Shown: positions 1 to 6,054 of the stretch, piece after piece | Numbering within the stretch: position 1 is the first letter of the stretch | Layout of the letters: every line of letters begins with the position of its first letter | Source: an uncultured Fibrobacter sp. | GTDB taxonomy: Bacteria; Fibrobacterota; Fibrobacteria; Fibrobacterales; Fibrobacteraceae | Length of the DNA: 6,840 nucleotides | Assembly: GCA_934691725.1 (NCBI GenBank) | Contig: CAKUTF010000069.1 | Location: 1-6,840, forward strand | Direction of reading: 5' to 3' | Translations under genes and position numbers: made by a program | Notes under the pieces: generated by a model | Seen by the model: the letters and a program-made list of their open reading frames with translations, nothing else | Databases searched by the model: none | Told to the model about the DNA's origin: nothing

Positions 1-38
1 TACGGCTTGCGCCTCTGCCTTGCTTCTTTCATGACGTT

Positions 39-67
39 ATTATAGTATATTCTCGCTATGAAAACAA
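39..67 (-). promoter_or_regulatory. candidate leftward promoter at window edge
   Basis: On the minus strand a perfect TATAAT (44-39) lies 17 bp downstream of TTGTTT (67-62), which is good sigma70-type geometry. It would fire leftwards, out of the window. An ATG on the same strand at 32-30 opens a frame to the edge (MKEARQRRKP), but only 6 bases separate it from the -10 box, so it would be leaderless or the true start lies further left. The promoter sits exactly where the repeat region begins (66), so it probably belongs to an unseen neighbouring gene rather than to the repeats. The call rests on box match and spacing only. Confidence 0.33.
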
Positions 68-271
68 GTTCTAAGTTTAGGGACTAGGGATGAGGGATTA
101 GGGAATAGGCCGCGGACGTCTAAGGGAATGAGAAACTAGCAATGAGCAATGAGAAATTGGTCTGCAGACGTCTAGGCTTAGTGGGCAGTGGTCAGCGTCC
201 AGTGATCAGAACCGTGGACATCTAAGCTCAGGGACTAGGGATGAGGGATTAGGTAGTAGTCCGCAAACGTC
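66..271. repeat. heptamer-based 49-bp higher-order tandem repeat, copy A
   Basis: Four consecutive units of 49, 52, 50 and 49 bp start at 66, 115, 167 and 217. Units two to four begin with the node GACGTC or GACATC; the first begins with a degenerate cap, AAGTTCT. The next node follows at 266. Each unit is a run of degenerate 7-bp words ending in a G/C-rich tail such as GGCCGCG or GTCCGCA. The word family changes by unit: GGGATTA-like in the first and fourth, AATGAGA-like in the second, GTGGTCA-like in the third. A period of seven is not a multiple of three and no long reading frame survives, so this is not protein-coding. It recalls the heptanucleotide short tandemly repeated repetitive (STRR) sequences known from filamentous cyanobacteria, but the larger 49-bp order with a palindromic cap is extra. 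Function unknown. Confidence 0.8.
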
Positions 272-289
272 TAGGCTTTTTAAAATGTC

Positions 290-313
290 ATTCCCGTGCA
301 TCGACACGGGAAT
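290..313. repeat. perfect hairpin, ATTCCC/GGGAAT type (REP-like)
   Basis: ATTCCCGTG (290-298) and CACGGGAAT (305-313) form a perfect 9-bp stem with a 6-base loop, CATCGA. No T-tract follows, so it is not a typical intrinsic terminator. The ATTCCC...GGGAAT ends resemble dispersed REP-like or dRS3-like palindromes found between genes in several bacteria; here that is resemblance only. It directly precedes a second hairpin of the same geometry. Confidence 0.75.
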
Positions 314-317
314 CTAG

Positions 318-341
318 ATTATCGGGTCTATGCCCGATAAT
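318..341. repeat. second perfect hairpin, ATTATCGGG type
   Basis: ATTATCGGG (318-326) and CCCGATAAT (333-341) make another perfect 9-bp stem with a 6-base loop, TCTATG. Only four bases separate it from the preceding hairpin, and the stem sequence is unrelated. The right arm CCCGATAAT is kept in the other module copy (5906-5914), but its partner arm is absent there, so copy B has lost or never had this stem. Confidence 0.72.
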
Positions 342-433
342 GACTGCTAGCGAGCTTGCCGAGATATTCAGAACTTAGTTGAGAGAGCTTTGAGCTTAGA
401 AATAGTGGGCAGTGTTCAGTGGTCAGTAATCAG

Positions 434-482
434 AACTGTGGACGTTAAACTTCCGAGATTCAAAAATATAGACGTCTGCAAA
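434..482. repeat. conserved core of the composite module, copy A
   Basis: This block runs from GAACTGTGGACGTT to TAGACGTCTGCAAA with its two nodes exactly 30 bp apart (441 and 471). The same block with the same 30-bp spacing lies at 6006-6054, with only a handful of substitutions, fewer than in the surrounding heptamer runs. The two nodes face each other: GGACGT on the left and ACGTCTGC on the right. It might be a binding or processing site; nothing in the sequence names the partner. Confidence 0.6.
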
Positions 483-490
483 GCTAAGCA

Positions 491-526
491 CTCAGTTCTA
501 AGCTCTGAACACGCTAGACAGCCAAT
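491..526. repeat. 36-bp direct repeat, first copy
   Basis: The string beginning CTCAGTTCTAAGCTCTGAAC and continuing through ACACGCTAGACAGCC recurs at 827-862 with two or three mismatches. A shorter partial copy (GTTCTGAACACGCT) is at 719-732. The copies frame the pyrimidine-rich heptamer runs of the right half of this region. Confidence 0.65.
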
Positions 527-595
527 TCCTCACTCCTGATTCCTGATTACTCATTTCTAACTGCCCACTAGCCACTGTGCACTGGTTCCTGGTTT
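526..595. repeat. run of ten pyrimidine-rich heptamers
   Basis: Ten consecutive 7-bp words without any phase slip run from 526 to 595. The first five follow TTCCTGA (for example CTCCTGA, TTACTCA); the next five follow CTGCCCA or CTGGTTC. These are the reverse complements of the AATGAGA- and GTGGTCA-type words seen in 115-216, so this half of the region has the opposite strand polarity. Confidence 0.7.
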
Positions 596-662
596 ACAGT
601 TCGCTCAAACGCCATTGTCCCGCTCACCGTATTCCACATCCCTCTTCCCTTCTAACAACTGA

Positions 663-783
663 ATTCTGTTTTCTGATTTCTCTCAACTATTAACTATCAA
701 CTAAGCTCTAAGTTCTCAGTTCTGAACACGCTCCGAAAACTGTTCCCTAGTCCCTCATCCCTCTTACCGCGTCCCGCTTCCCA
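663..783. repeat. two further phased heptamer runs
   Basis: Nine heptamers in register span 663-725, drifting from TTTCTGA through CAACTAT to GTTCTGA. After a short break, six more span 742-783 with consensus NNTCCCT (for example AGTCCCT, CATCCCT). The latter are the reverse complement of the GGGATTA-type words at 80-107 and 231-258. No reading frame or RNA gene is seen here. From 784 to 826 similar words continue with more decay. Confidence 0.65.
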
Positions 784-826
784 TCAGACAACTGTTTCCT
801 GATTCCTTTCAACCATCAACTAAACT

Positions 827-862
827 CTCAGTTCTAAGCTCTGAACACGTTAGACAGCTAAT
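827..862. repeat. 36-bp direct repeat, second copy
   Basis: This is the partner of 491-526, from CTCAGTTCTAAGCT through ACACGTTAGACAGC. It lies about 40 bp beyond the stop codon of the leftward methyltransferase gene, so it would be inside that gene's 3' untranslated region. No obvious intrinsic terminator for that gene is visible between 863 and 900. Confidence 0.6.
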
Positions 863-900
863 CACTGACCGCTCTGATTACCGCTTTTCAAAACTCCGGG

Positions 901-1854
901 CTAGACCTCGATCATCACTGCCGAAAGCGCACTCTCCCGACGGCTTCCCGCCCCCGGAAAATCGATGTCCTGCCCCCGTGACCAGGCTATGCGCGCCTTT
1001 GGAAATTTACTTTGTACGGTTGCAAGGGTTTCTTTTGCAAGGCCTTGCGGCGTAAACCCGCTGAAATTCGAACTCGCTAGCAGAAAGCCCCCGGGCGAAA
1101 GAATGTCCGAAACCTCCGCGACGAGCTTTTGAAAGTCCGTCCTTACCGAAAACACGTTTCCCCGGTTTCTCGAAAAACTCGGCGGATCCAGCACAATTCC
1201 TCCGAAGCGAATTCCCTTGCGAATGCACCAGGCGACATATTCCCGCGAATCGCCGCGGAAAAATTCCCCGGGCAAAATTTCGATTCCGTTCAGGCGAAAG
1301 TTCTCCCGTCCCTTTTCCAAAATCTTTCCGCTAATGTCCGCATTCACGGCCCGCCTAGCACCGCCGATCCTCGCATGGACGGCAAAGGAGCAGGTGTAGC
1401 TGAAAAGATTCAGGATTTCCCTTCCGAGGGCCCGGGCTTCCACGTCCAAGCGACCCGCCCGCATGTCCAGAAAAAGCCCCGGATTCACCGTATCGAGAAG
1501 GTTCACCCGAAAGCTCGCGTTTCCTTCGCGAACAACGGTCTCCGCATTTTTTTCGTCCCCGAATTCCACCCGCATTTCGGGATGTTCCAGGGATTTTCCC
1601 GACGGCGAAAGCCGAAACTTGGACACAAGAAATTTCGGTCCAAAGACGCGGTTTACGGCTTCGACAATCTTTTGCGCGGACGGAAGCAGTTCCTGGCCAA
1701 AAAACTGGATCTGGAAAGAATCCGCAAACTTGTCGAGCGTGACGCCGGGGAAACCATCGTCCGAACCGTTTACGACACGGAAGGCGTCGGTCAGGGAAAA
1801 CAGTTCGGACCTCGCCAGAAAAGCCTTTTCGAGAAGATCGCAGAACCGCTTCAC
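901..1854 (-). CDS. class I SAM-dependent rRNA methyltransferase, COG1092 (RlmK/RlmI-like)
   Basis: The 317-residue protein is a Rossmann-fold methyltransferase expected to act in the cytoplasm on rRNA. Visible in order are the family's pre-domain signature DDGFPGVTLDKFAD (32-45), VNPGLFLDMR (123-132), SAM-binding motif I ILNLFSYTCSFA (147-158), acidic NADIS (171-175), GDSREY (201-206), motif IV DPPSFSR (223-229) and GGFLLASSNFSGF (255-267). The segment from 117 on reads much like the RlmK half of E. coli RlmKL (23S m7G2069), which has DPPTFSNSKR and SNNKRGF. RlmI-type m5C enzymes carry a Cys (SCSG) where this protein has SNFSG. It lacks both the N-terminal PUA domain of RlmI and the THUMP-RlmL half of RlmKL. 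The start is GTG at 1854; the frame opens only at 1879 and contains no earlier plausible start, with a weak GGGAAG upstream. It is divergent from glnS. The family call is firm, the target base is not. Confidence 0.85.
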   Translation of the reverse strand: MKRFCDLLEKAFLARSELFSLTDAFRVVNGSDDGFPGVTLDKFADSFQIQFFGQELLPSAQKIVEAVNRVFGPKFLVSKFRLSPSGKSLEHPEMRVEFGDEKNAETVVREGNASFRVNLLDTVNPGLFLDMRAGRLDVEARALGREILNLFSYTCSFAVHARIGGARRAVNADISGKILEKGRENFRLNGIEILPGEFFRGDSREYVAWCIRKGIRFGGIVLDPPSFSRNRGNVFSVRTDFQKLVAEVSDILSPGGFLLASSNFSGFTPQGLAKETLATVQSKFPKARIAWSRGQDIDFPGAGSRRESALSAVMIEV

Positions 1855-1894
1855 GGAAGAATCTTCCCGGAATAAGCATCAAGGAAAGGATTCG

Positions 1895-1908
1895 GGACAA
1901 TTTTGTCC
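1895..1908. promoter_or_regulatory. short palindrome in the divergent intergenic region
   Basis: GGACAA (1895-1900) and TTGTCC (1903-1908) are perfect inverted arms around TT. The site lies in what would be the untranslated leader of the leftward methyltransferase gene, between its start and the AT-rich promoter-like box near 1945. It could be an operator or a small leader hairpin, or a chance palindrome. Nothing identifies a regulator. Confidence 0.25.
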
Positions 1909-1944
1909 GCAGAAAGGCTCGAACGCGCGCAAATCATAAACGCC

Positions 1945-1953
1945 AATATAGAT
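1945..1953. promoter_or_regulatory. shared -10-like box between methyltransferase and glnS
   Basis: AATATAGAT reads TATAGAT on the plus strand (towards glnS, leader about 45 nt) and CTATATT on the minus strand (towards the methyltransferase, leader about 85 nt). The minus-strand TATATT equals the -10-like box in front of the DXS-like gene. No convincing -35 hexamer stands at 16-18 bp in either direction. It is the only AT-rich box in the 150-bp gap, so at least one of the two genes probably starts here. Confidence 0.35.
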
Positions 1954-2004
1954 TTTTAACCGGAGCTTTTCTAAATTTCCAACGAAATCTTCTCGGAGAA
2001 AACC

Positions 2005-3684
2005 ATGAATATCCCGGAACCGACCAACTTCATCCAAGATATCGTCGCAAGCGATCTCAAAAGCGGCAAGCGCAATTATGTACTCACCCGTTTTCCGCCC
2101 GAGCCGAACGGCTACATCCATATCGGACACGCAAAAAGCATCTGCCTGAACTTCGGTACGGCAAAAAAATTTGGCGGCAAGACAAACCTCCGGTTCGACG
2201 ATACGAACCCGACAAAGGAAGACACGGAATTCGTCGATTCGATTTACAACGATGTCCACTGGCTGGGATTCAACTGGGAAGAACCCGTCCACTACGCAAG
2301 CGACTACTACGACAAACTTTACGACTTCGCGGAAGAATTGATCAGGCTCGGCAAAGCCTACGTCGATGACCTTTCACCCGAAGAGATGAAGGATTACCGT
2401 GGAAACGATGCCGGAAAGCCGTCAAGGCCTTCCCCGTATCGCGAAAGGAGCATCGAGGAAAACCTAGACCTCTTCCGCCGCATGAAGGCCGGCGAATTTG
2501 CCGACGGTTCAAAGACTCTCCGCGCAAAGCTTGACCTCGCAAGTCCGAACATGAACATGCGCGACCCGGCGATTTACCGGATCAAGCATGCGACGCACCA
2601 CCGCACAGGCGACAAATGGTGCATCTATCCGATGTATGACTTTGCCCATCCGCTTTCCGACTGGATTGAAGGCATCACGCACTCCATCTGCACGCTCGAA
2701 TTCGAAGCGCACCGTCCGCTCTACAACTGGTTCTTGGAAGCTCTCTCTCTCGAAAATCTCCCGCAGCAGATCGAATTCGCGCGTCTCAACCTCTCTTACA
2801 CGGTGATGAGCAAGCGGAAACTCCTTGAACTGGTCACGAGCAAGCGCGTCATGGGATGGGACGATCCCCGGATGCCGACGGTCTGCGGACTTCGACGCCG
2901 CGGCTATACGCCGTCTTCCATCCGCGAGTTCTGCGAACGCATCGGCATTTCGAAAGCGGACAGCATGGTCGATATCAACCTGCTCTACTTTTGCATCCGC
3001 GAAGAGCTGAACAAGACCGCGCAGCGGGCCATGGCCGTACTCGACCCGGTAAAAGTCGTCATCGACAACTGGGAAAGCGGAAAAGTCGAAGACATCGAAG
3101 TGGAAAACAATCCCGAAAATCCGGAAGCGGGAACGCGCATGGTCCCGTTTGGGGGAGAACTCTACATCGAACGCGAAGACTTCATGGAAAATCCGCCGAA
3201 AAAGTATTTCAGGCTGAAGCCGGATGGCGAAGTCCGGTTGAAAGGCGCCTATTTCATTAAATGCACAGGCGTAGAAAAGGATGCGGACGGCAACGTGACG
3301 ACAATTCACGCGACTTACGATCCGGCGACAAAAGGCGGAGACGCTCCCGACGGAAGAAAGGTCAAGGGAACTATCCAGTGGGTCTATGCTCCGACGGCCA
3401 TCGACGCGGAAGTCCGACTTTTCGACAACCTCTTCTCCATCGAGAATGTGGGAGACGTCCCGGAAGGCAAGGATCCGCTCGACTACCTCAACCCGGAATC
3501 CCTCGTGACAAAGCAGGCGAAACTCGAACCGATGCTCGCCCGCGCAACGCTTGACGACCGCTACCAGTTTATGCGGCTGGGCTATTTCTGCCTCGACTCC
3601 AGGGACTCCACGCCGGAACACCTCGTGTTCAACCGCACGGTCGGTCTCAAGGATTCCTGGGGAAAATCCCAGGCGAGGCAATAG
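2005..3684 (+). CDS. glnS: glutaminyl-tRNA synthetase
   Basis: The enzyme charges tRNA(Gln) with glutamine using ATP in the cytoplasm. At 559 residues it is full length (E. coli 554) and colinear with it. The class I catalytic core has PEPNGYIHIGHAK with HIGH at 39-42 and the second signature VMSKR at 267-271. Asp66 (in FDDTNP) and Tyr211 (in YPMYDF), the residues that read the glutamine side chain in E. coli, are at the same numbers. The C-terminal anticodon-binding beta-barrels follow, with NPEAGTRMVPFGGE, DGRKVKGTIQWV and the closing FNRTVGLKDSW. GGAG at 1995-1998 lies 6 bases before the ATG. The gene ends about 100 bp before a strong terminator and looks monocistronic. Bacterial GlnRS is generally viewed as a lineage acquisition from eukaryotes, so its presence suggests direct charging of tRNA(Gln), though a GatCAB route elsewhere cannot be excluded. 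No missing residue or frameshift is seen. Confidence 0.97.
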   Translation: MNIPEPTNFIQDIVASDLKSGKRNYVLTRFPPEPNGYIHIGHAKSICLNFGTAKKFGGKTNLRFDDTNPTKEDTEFVDSIYNDVHWLGFNWEEPVHYASDYYDKLYDFAEELIRLGKAYVDDLSPEEMKDYRGNDAGKPSRPSPYRERSIEENLDLFRRMKAGEFADGSKTLRAKLDLASPNMNMRDPAIYRIKHATHHRTGDKWCIYPMYDFAHPLSDWIEGITHSICTLEFEAHRPLYNWFLEALSLENLPQQIEFARLNLSYTVMSKRKLLELVTSKRVMGWDDPRMPTVCGLRRRGYTPSSIREFCERIGISKADSMVDINLLYFCIREELNKTAQRAMAVLDPVKVVIDNWESGKVEDIEVENNPENPEAGTRMVPFGGELYIEREDFMENPPKKYFRLKPDGEVRLKGAYFIKCTGVEKDADGNVTTIHATYDPATKGGDAPDGRKVKGTIQWVYAPTAIDAEVRLFDNLFSIENVGDVPEGKDPLDYLNPESLVTKQAKLEPMLARATLDDRYQFMRLGYFCLDSRDSTPEHLVFNRTVGLKDSWGKSQARQ

Positions 3685-3740
3685 CGTCCCTGGTTACAGC
3701 CGTAAACGATATCGCCAAAAATTCGGGACGCTTGGGCGGG

Positions 3741-3756
3741 TAAATTAAATAATTTA
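3741..3756. repeat. AT-rich palindrome downstream of glnS
   Basis: TAAATTA (3741-3747) and TAATTTA (3750-3756) are perfect arms around AA. The site lies between the glnS stop and its terminator. Being pure A/T it may be a chance palindrome; it is noted because it is the only other structure in this 230-bp gap besides the terminator and the downstream promoter. Confidence 0.3.
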
Positions 3757-3781
3757 TTGCGTACCAAACACTCCCCCTTAC

Positions 3782-3823
3782 ACTCCTTCCGAGGTTCTCC
3801 TTTTCTCGGAAGGAGTTTTTTTT
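3782..3823 (+). terminator. intrinsic terminator of glnS
   Basis: A perfect 12-bp stem pairs ACTCCTTCCGAG (3782-3793) with CTCGGAAGGAGT (3805-3816) around an 11-base loop and runs into eight T residues (3816-3823). The stem and T-tract are textbook for rho-independent termination on the plus strand. It separates glnS from the next gene, which has its own promoter-like sequence immediately downstream. Confidence 0.9.
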
Positions 3824-3855
3824 CCAACCCGACATAAAAAATTTTTCCAAAGCCC

Positions 3856-3886
3856 TTGCCCTAGAGTAAACTCCAAGTTGTATATT
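3856..3886 (+). promoter_or_regulatory. promoter-like boxes before the DXS-like gene
   Basis: TTGCCC (3856-3861) and TATATT (3881-3886) are separated by 19 bp, slightly long for sigma70. Transcription would begin near 3893, giving a leader of about 22 nt that still contains the ribosome-binding site GAGAGG (3904-3909), 5 bases before the ATG. The position directly after a terminator supports a real promoter, although the -35 assignment is loose. Confidence 0.5.
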
Positions 3887-3914
3887 GTAGCCAGAACATT
3901 TCAGAGAGGTTTTT

Positions 3915-5681
3915 ATGTACGAAACACTGGACAAGGTAAACAGCCCGGAAGATGTCAAGAAGATGACCGCCGAGGAACTCGAACGCCTCGCCACGGACAT
4001 TCGCGAAGCCCTTTTCAACCGGCTCACCAAAATAGGCGGACATTTCGGCCCGAACTTCGGGTCCGTTGAAGCGGAAATCGCGCTGCACTACGTTTTCGAT
4101 TCGCCGCGAGACAAGTTCATCTTCGACATTTCGCACCAGAGCTATACGCACAAGATGCTCACGGGACGCAAGTCCGGTTACATCGACGATTCGCATTTTA
4201 AGGACGATTCGGGCTACACGAACCCGGAAGAATCCGTGCACGATCTTTTTAATGTCGGACACACTTCAACCTCCATTTCGCTCGCAACAGGAATGGCACG
4301 CGCCCGCGACCAGCTCGGCGGAACGGAAAACGTCATCGCCTTCATCGGGGACGGCTCGCTTTCGGGCGGCGAAGCACTCGAAGCGCTCGACTACGCAGGC
4401 TCCGAACTGGATTCCAACCTGATAGTCATCGTAAACGACAACGAAATGGCAATCGCCGAAACCCACGGTGGCATCTACAAAAACCTGAAAGAACTCCGCG
4501 ATTCCAAGGGGACATGCGCCTCCAACATTTTCAAAGTGTTCGGACTAGATTACGTTTACGAAGAAAACGGCAACGACATCCAGAGCCTCATCCGAGTGTT
4601 CCAAAGCGTCAAGGATTCAAAGAGACCTGTCGTCGTCCACATCCACACGCAAAAGGGCAAGGGTTACCGAATCGCCGAAGAGAACAAGGAAGCGTGGCAC
4701 TGGTGCCTTCCGTTCGACCGGGCGACAGGCAAACCCACGGTGAATTTCGGAAACGGCGAAAGCTATGAAGCCCTGACCGCAGACTATCTCGTCAAAAAAG
4801 CGAAAGCCGACCCGAAAGTTCTCGTGATTTCTCCCGCCATGCCGATGTCCGTAGGTCTCTGTCCCGACAAGCGGAAAGAACTCGGCAAACAGTACACCGA
4901 TACGGGAATCGCCGAAGAGCAGGCTATCGCCATGGCTTCCGGAGCGGCAAAGCGCGGAGCGAAACCCGTCGTCGTTACCAATGCGACATTTCTACAACGA
5001 ACCTACGACCAGATGGCACAGGACACCGCCGTAAACGAAAGCCCGATCGCGGTTATCTTGAACTATGCGGGATTCAACACGCTGACAGACGTCACGCACC
5101 TCGGAATCTACATCAACGCGATTTACGGCAACATCCCGAATGTCCGCGTCCTCGCTCCGACGAACAAGGCGGAATACCTCGCCATGGTGGATTTCGCCAT
5201 CGAGCAGAACGGACATCCGACCATCGTGCTCATCCCGGGGAACGGCGTCATCGATGACGGTCGCATCGCCGACAAGGACTATTCGAAAGTCAAGTTCCGA
5301 ATTGAAAAAAAAGGTTCCCGCATCGCAATCATCGCTCTAGGAGACTTTTACCAGCGGGGCGAGGAAATCGCCAAGGAAATCGAAGCGAGCCTCGGGATTT
5401 CTCCAACGCTCGTCAATCCGAGATTCGCAAGCGACATCGACAGGGAAACGCTCGAATCGCTCAAACGGAATCACCAGATAGTCGTCACGCTCGAAGACGG
5501 CATCGTGGAGGGAGGGTTCGGGGAAAAGGTCGCCGCGTTCTACGCCGATTCGCCGGTAAAGGTCAAAGTCTATGGTCTCGAAAAGAAGTTCTACGACAGA
5601 TACGATCCGGAAGAGCTTCTCAGGTCGCTAGGAATTACCGCCGAGGCGATTACCGCAGACGTTGCGAAATTGCTGGCCTAG
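3915..5681 (+). CDS. divergent 1-deoxy-D-xylulose-5-phosphate synthase (DXS)-family ThDP enzyme
   Basis: The 588-residue protein has the three-domain DXS layout. The ThDP half contains GGHFGPNFG (41-49, His43), DISHQSY (71-77, His74), GHTSTS (115-120) and the cofactor motif from GDGS (145-148) to NDNE (174-177). His262 in WHWCLPFD matches E. coli His299. The pyrimidine-binding half has IAEE (Glu334, matching Glu370), FLQR (Arg362, matching Arg398) and His395 (matching His431). Canonical DXS makes DXP from pyruvate and glyceraldehyde 3-phosphate for isoprenoid, thiamine and pyridoxal synthesis. By an ungapped offset of 36, E. coli Tyr392, Arg420, Asp427 and Arg478 become Asn356, Tyr384, Thr391 and Gly442, so the residues thought to hold the acceptor phosphate are gone. 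The GDGSLSGGEALE and ENKEAWHWC segments are typical of the DXS-like group seen in many Clostridia. A start at 3915 is supported by GAGAGG. An automatic pipeline would name it dxs; the family is certain, the substrate is not. Confidence 0.88.
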   Translation: MYETLDKVNSPEDVKKMTAEELERLATDIREALFNRLTKIGGHFGPNFGSVEAEIALHYVFDSPRDKFIFDISHQSYTHKMLTGRKSGYIDDSHFKDDSGYTNPEESVHDLFNVGHTSTSISLATGMARARDQLGGTENVIAFIGDGSLSGGEALEALDYAGSELDSNLIVIVNDNEMAIAETHGGIYKNLKELRDSKGTCASNIFKVFGLDYVYEENGNDIQSLIRVFQSVKDSKRPVVVHIHTQKGKGYRIAEENKEAWHWCLPFDRATGKPTVNFGNGESYEALTADYLVKKAKADPKVLVISPAMPMSVGLCPDKRKELGKQYTDTGIAEEQAIAMASGAAKRGAKPVVVTNATFLQRTYDQMAQDTAVNESPIAVILNYAGFNTLTDVTHLGIYINAIYGNIPNVRVLAPTNKAEYLAMVDFAIEQNGHPTIVLIPGNGVIDDGRIADKDYSKVKFRIEKKGSRIAIIALGDFYQRGEEIAKEIEASLGISPTLVNPRFASDIDRETLESLKRNHQIVVTLEDGIVEGGFGEKVAAFYADSPVKVKVYGLEKKFYDRYDPEELLRSLGITAEAITADVAKLLA

Positions 5682-5695
5682 TTTTTAAATCCGCG

Positions 5696-5799
5696 GACGT
5701 CTAATTCAGTGGTCAGTGGGCAGTGGCTAGTGGTCAGAACCGTGGACGTCTAAGCTTAGGGACTAGGGATGAGGGAATAGGGATTAGTTCGCGGACGTC
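5696..5799. repeat. 49-bp higher-order heptamer repeat, copy B
   Basis: GACGTC nodes at 5696, 5745 and 5794 are exactly 49 bp apart, which is seven heptamers. The first unit parses without remainder into GACGTCT plus GTGGTCA-family words; the second into GACGTCT plus GGGATTA-family words, ending in GTTCGCG. These two units correspond, in the same order, to the third and fourth units of copy A (167 and 217). Confidence 0.82.
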
Positions 5800-5817
5800 T
5801 AAGCTTTTTAAAATGTC

Positions 5818-5849
5818 ATTCCCCGGCTTCGCCGGCGGGTATCTTTTTT
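5818..5849 (+). terminator. possible intrinsic terminator within module copy B
   Basis: ATTCCCCGGC (5818-5827) can pair with GCCGGCGGGTAT (5831-5842) around TTC with a two-base bulge; the CCGGC/GCCGG part is perfect. Six T residues follow at 5844-5849. It is 137 bp beyond the DXS-like stop and could end that transcript. It occupies the place of the ATTCCC/GGGAAT hairpin of copy A, which has no T-tract, so it may instead be a REP-like palindrome that acts as a terminator only by chance. Confidence 0.45.
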
Positions 5850-6005
5850 CAGGAATTGTCGAGCTACACCCGGCTATGGCAGGCTAGCGAGCTTGCCTAG
5901 CTAAGCCCGATAATGACTGTTAGCGAGCTTGCCGAGCTATTCAGAGCTTAGTTGAGAGAGCTTAGATCTTAGAACAGTGGGCAGTAATCAGTGGCTAATG
6001 GTCAG

Positions 6006-6054
6006 AACTGTGGACGTTAAACTTCAGAGATACAAGAACATAGACGTCTGCAAA
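6006..6054. repeat. conserved core of the composite module, copy B
   Basis: Partner of 434-482, with GGACGTT and AGACGTCTGC nodes at 6013 and 6043, again 30 bp apart. Differences from copy A are single-base substitutions in the interval between the nodes and just after them. Confidence 0.6.

Larger units (their letters stand above)
162..510 (+). repeat. composite intergenic module, copy A
   Basis: This stretch is colinear with 5691-6089. The left block (162-295) matches 5691-5823 nearly base for base in layout, ending in an identical 21-bp string GCTTTTTAAAATGTCATTCCC-type junction at 275-295 and 5803-5823. The middle (296-332), which holds hairpin sequence, is replaced by unrelated sequence in the other copy. 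The right block (333-510) matches 5906-6089, including a well-conserved core at 434-482. The two copies are in the same orientation and bracket the three genes. No protein or known RNA is recognised. The module could be a non-autonomous mobile element or an expanded intergenic repeat; the sequence does not decide between these. Confidence 0.75.

Noticed and set aside
1..32. possible start of a leftward gene (MKEARQRRKP)
   Set aside because: Only ten codons are visible, there is no ribosome-binding site and the ATG is too close to the -10 box; listed only as support for a leftward promoter.
66..271. CRISPR array
   Set aside because: The spacing of about 49 bp is regular, but the intervals are degenerate heptamer repeats and not unique spacers, the node is only 6-7 bp, and there are no cas genes.
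1..900. tRNA or rRNA gene in the gene-free left region
   Set aside because: No T-loop signature, acceptor-stem pairing or CCA end was found; the hairpins seen are simple REP-like stems.
1129..1875. 248-codon open frame on the plus strand opposite the methyltransferase
   Set aside because: Its translation is rich in K, R, P and F with no recognisable motif; the minus-strand frame carries a complete methyltransferase domain.
2509..3681. 390-codon open frame on the minus strand opposite glnS
   Set aside because: It is an antisense shadow produced by the codon bias of glnS; no family motif is visible and the plus-strand product is unambiguous.
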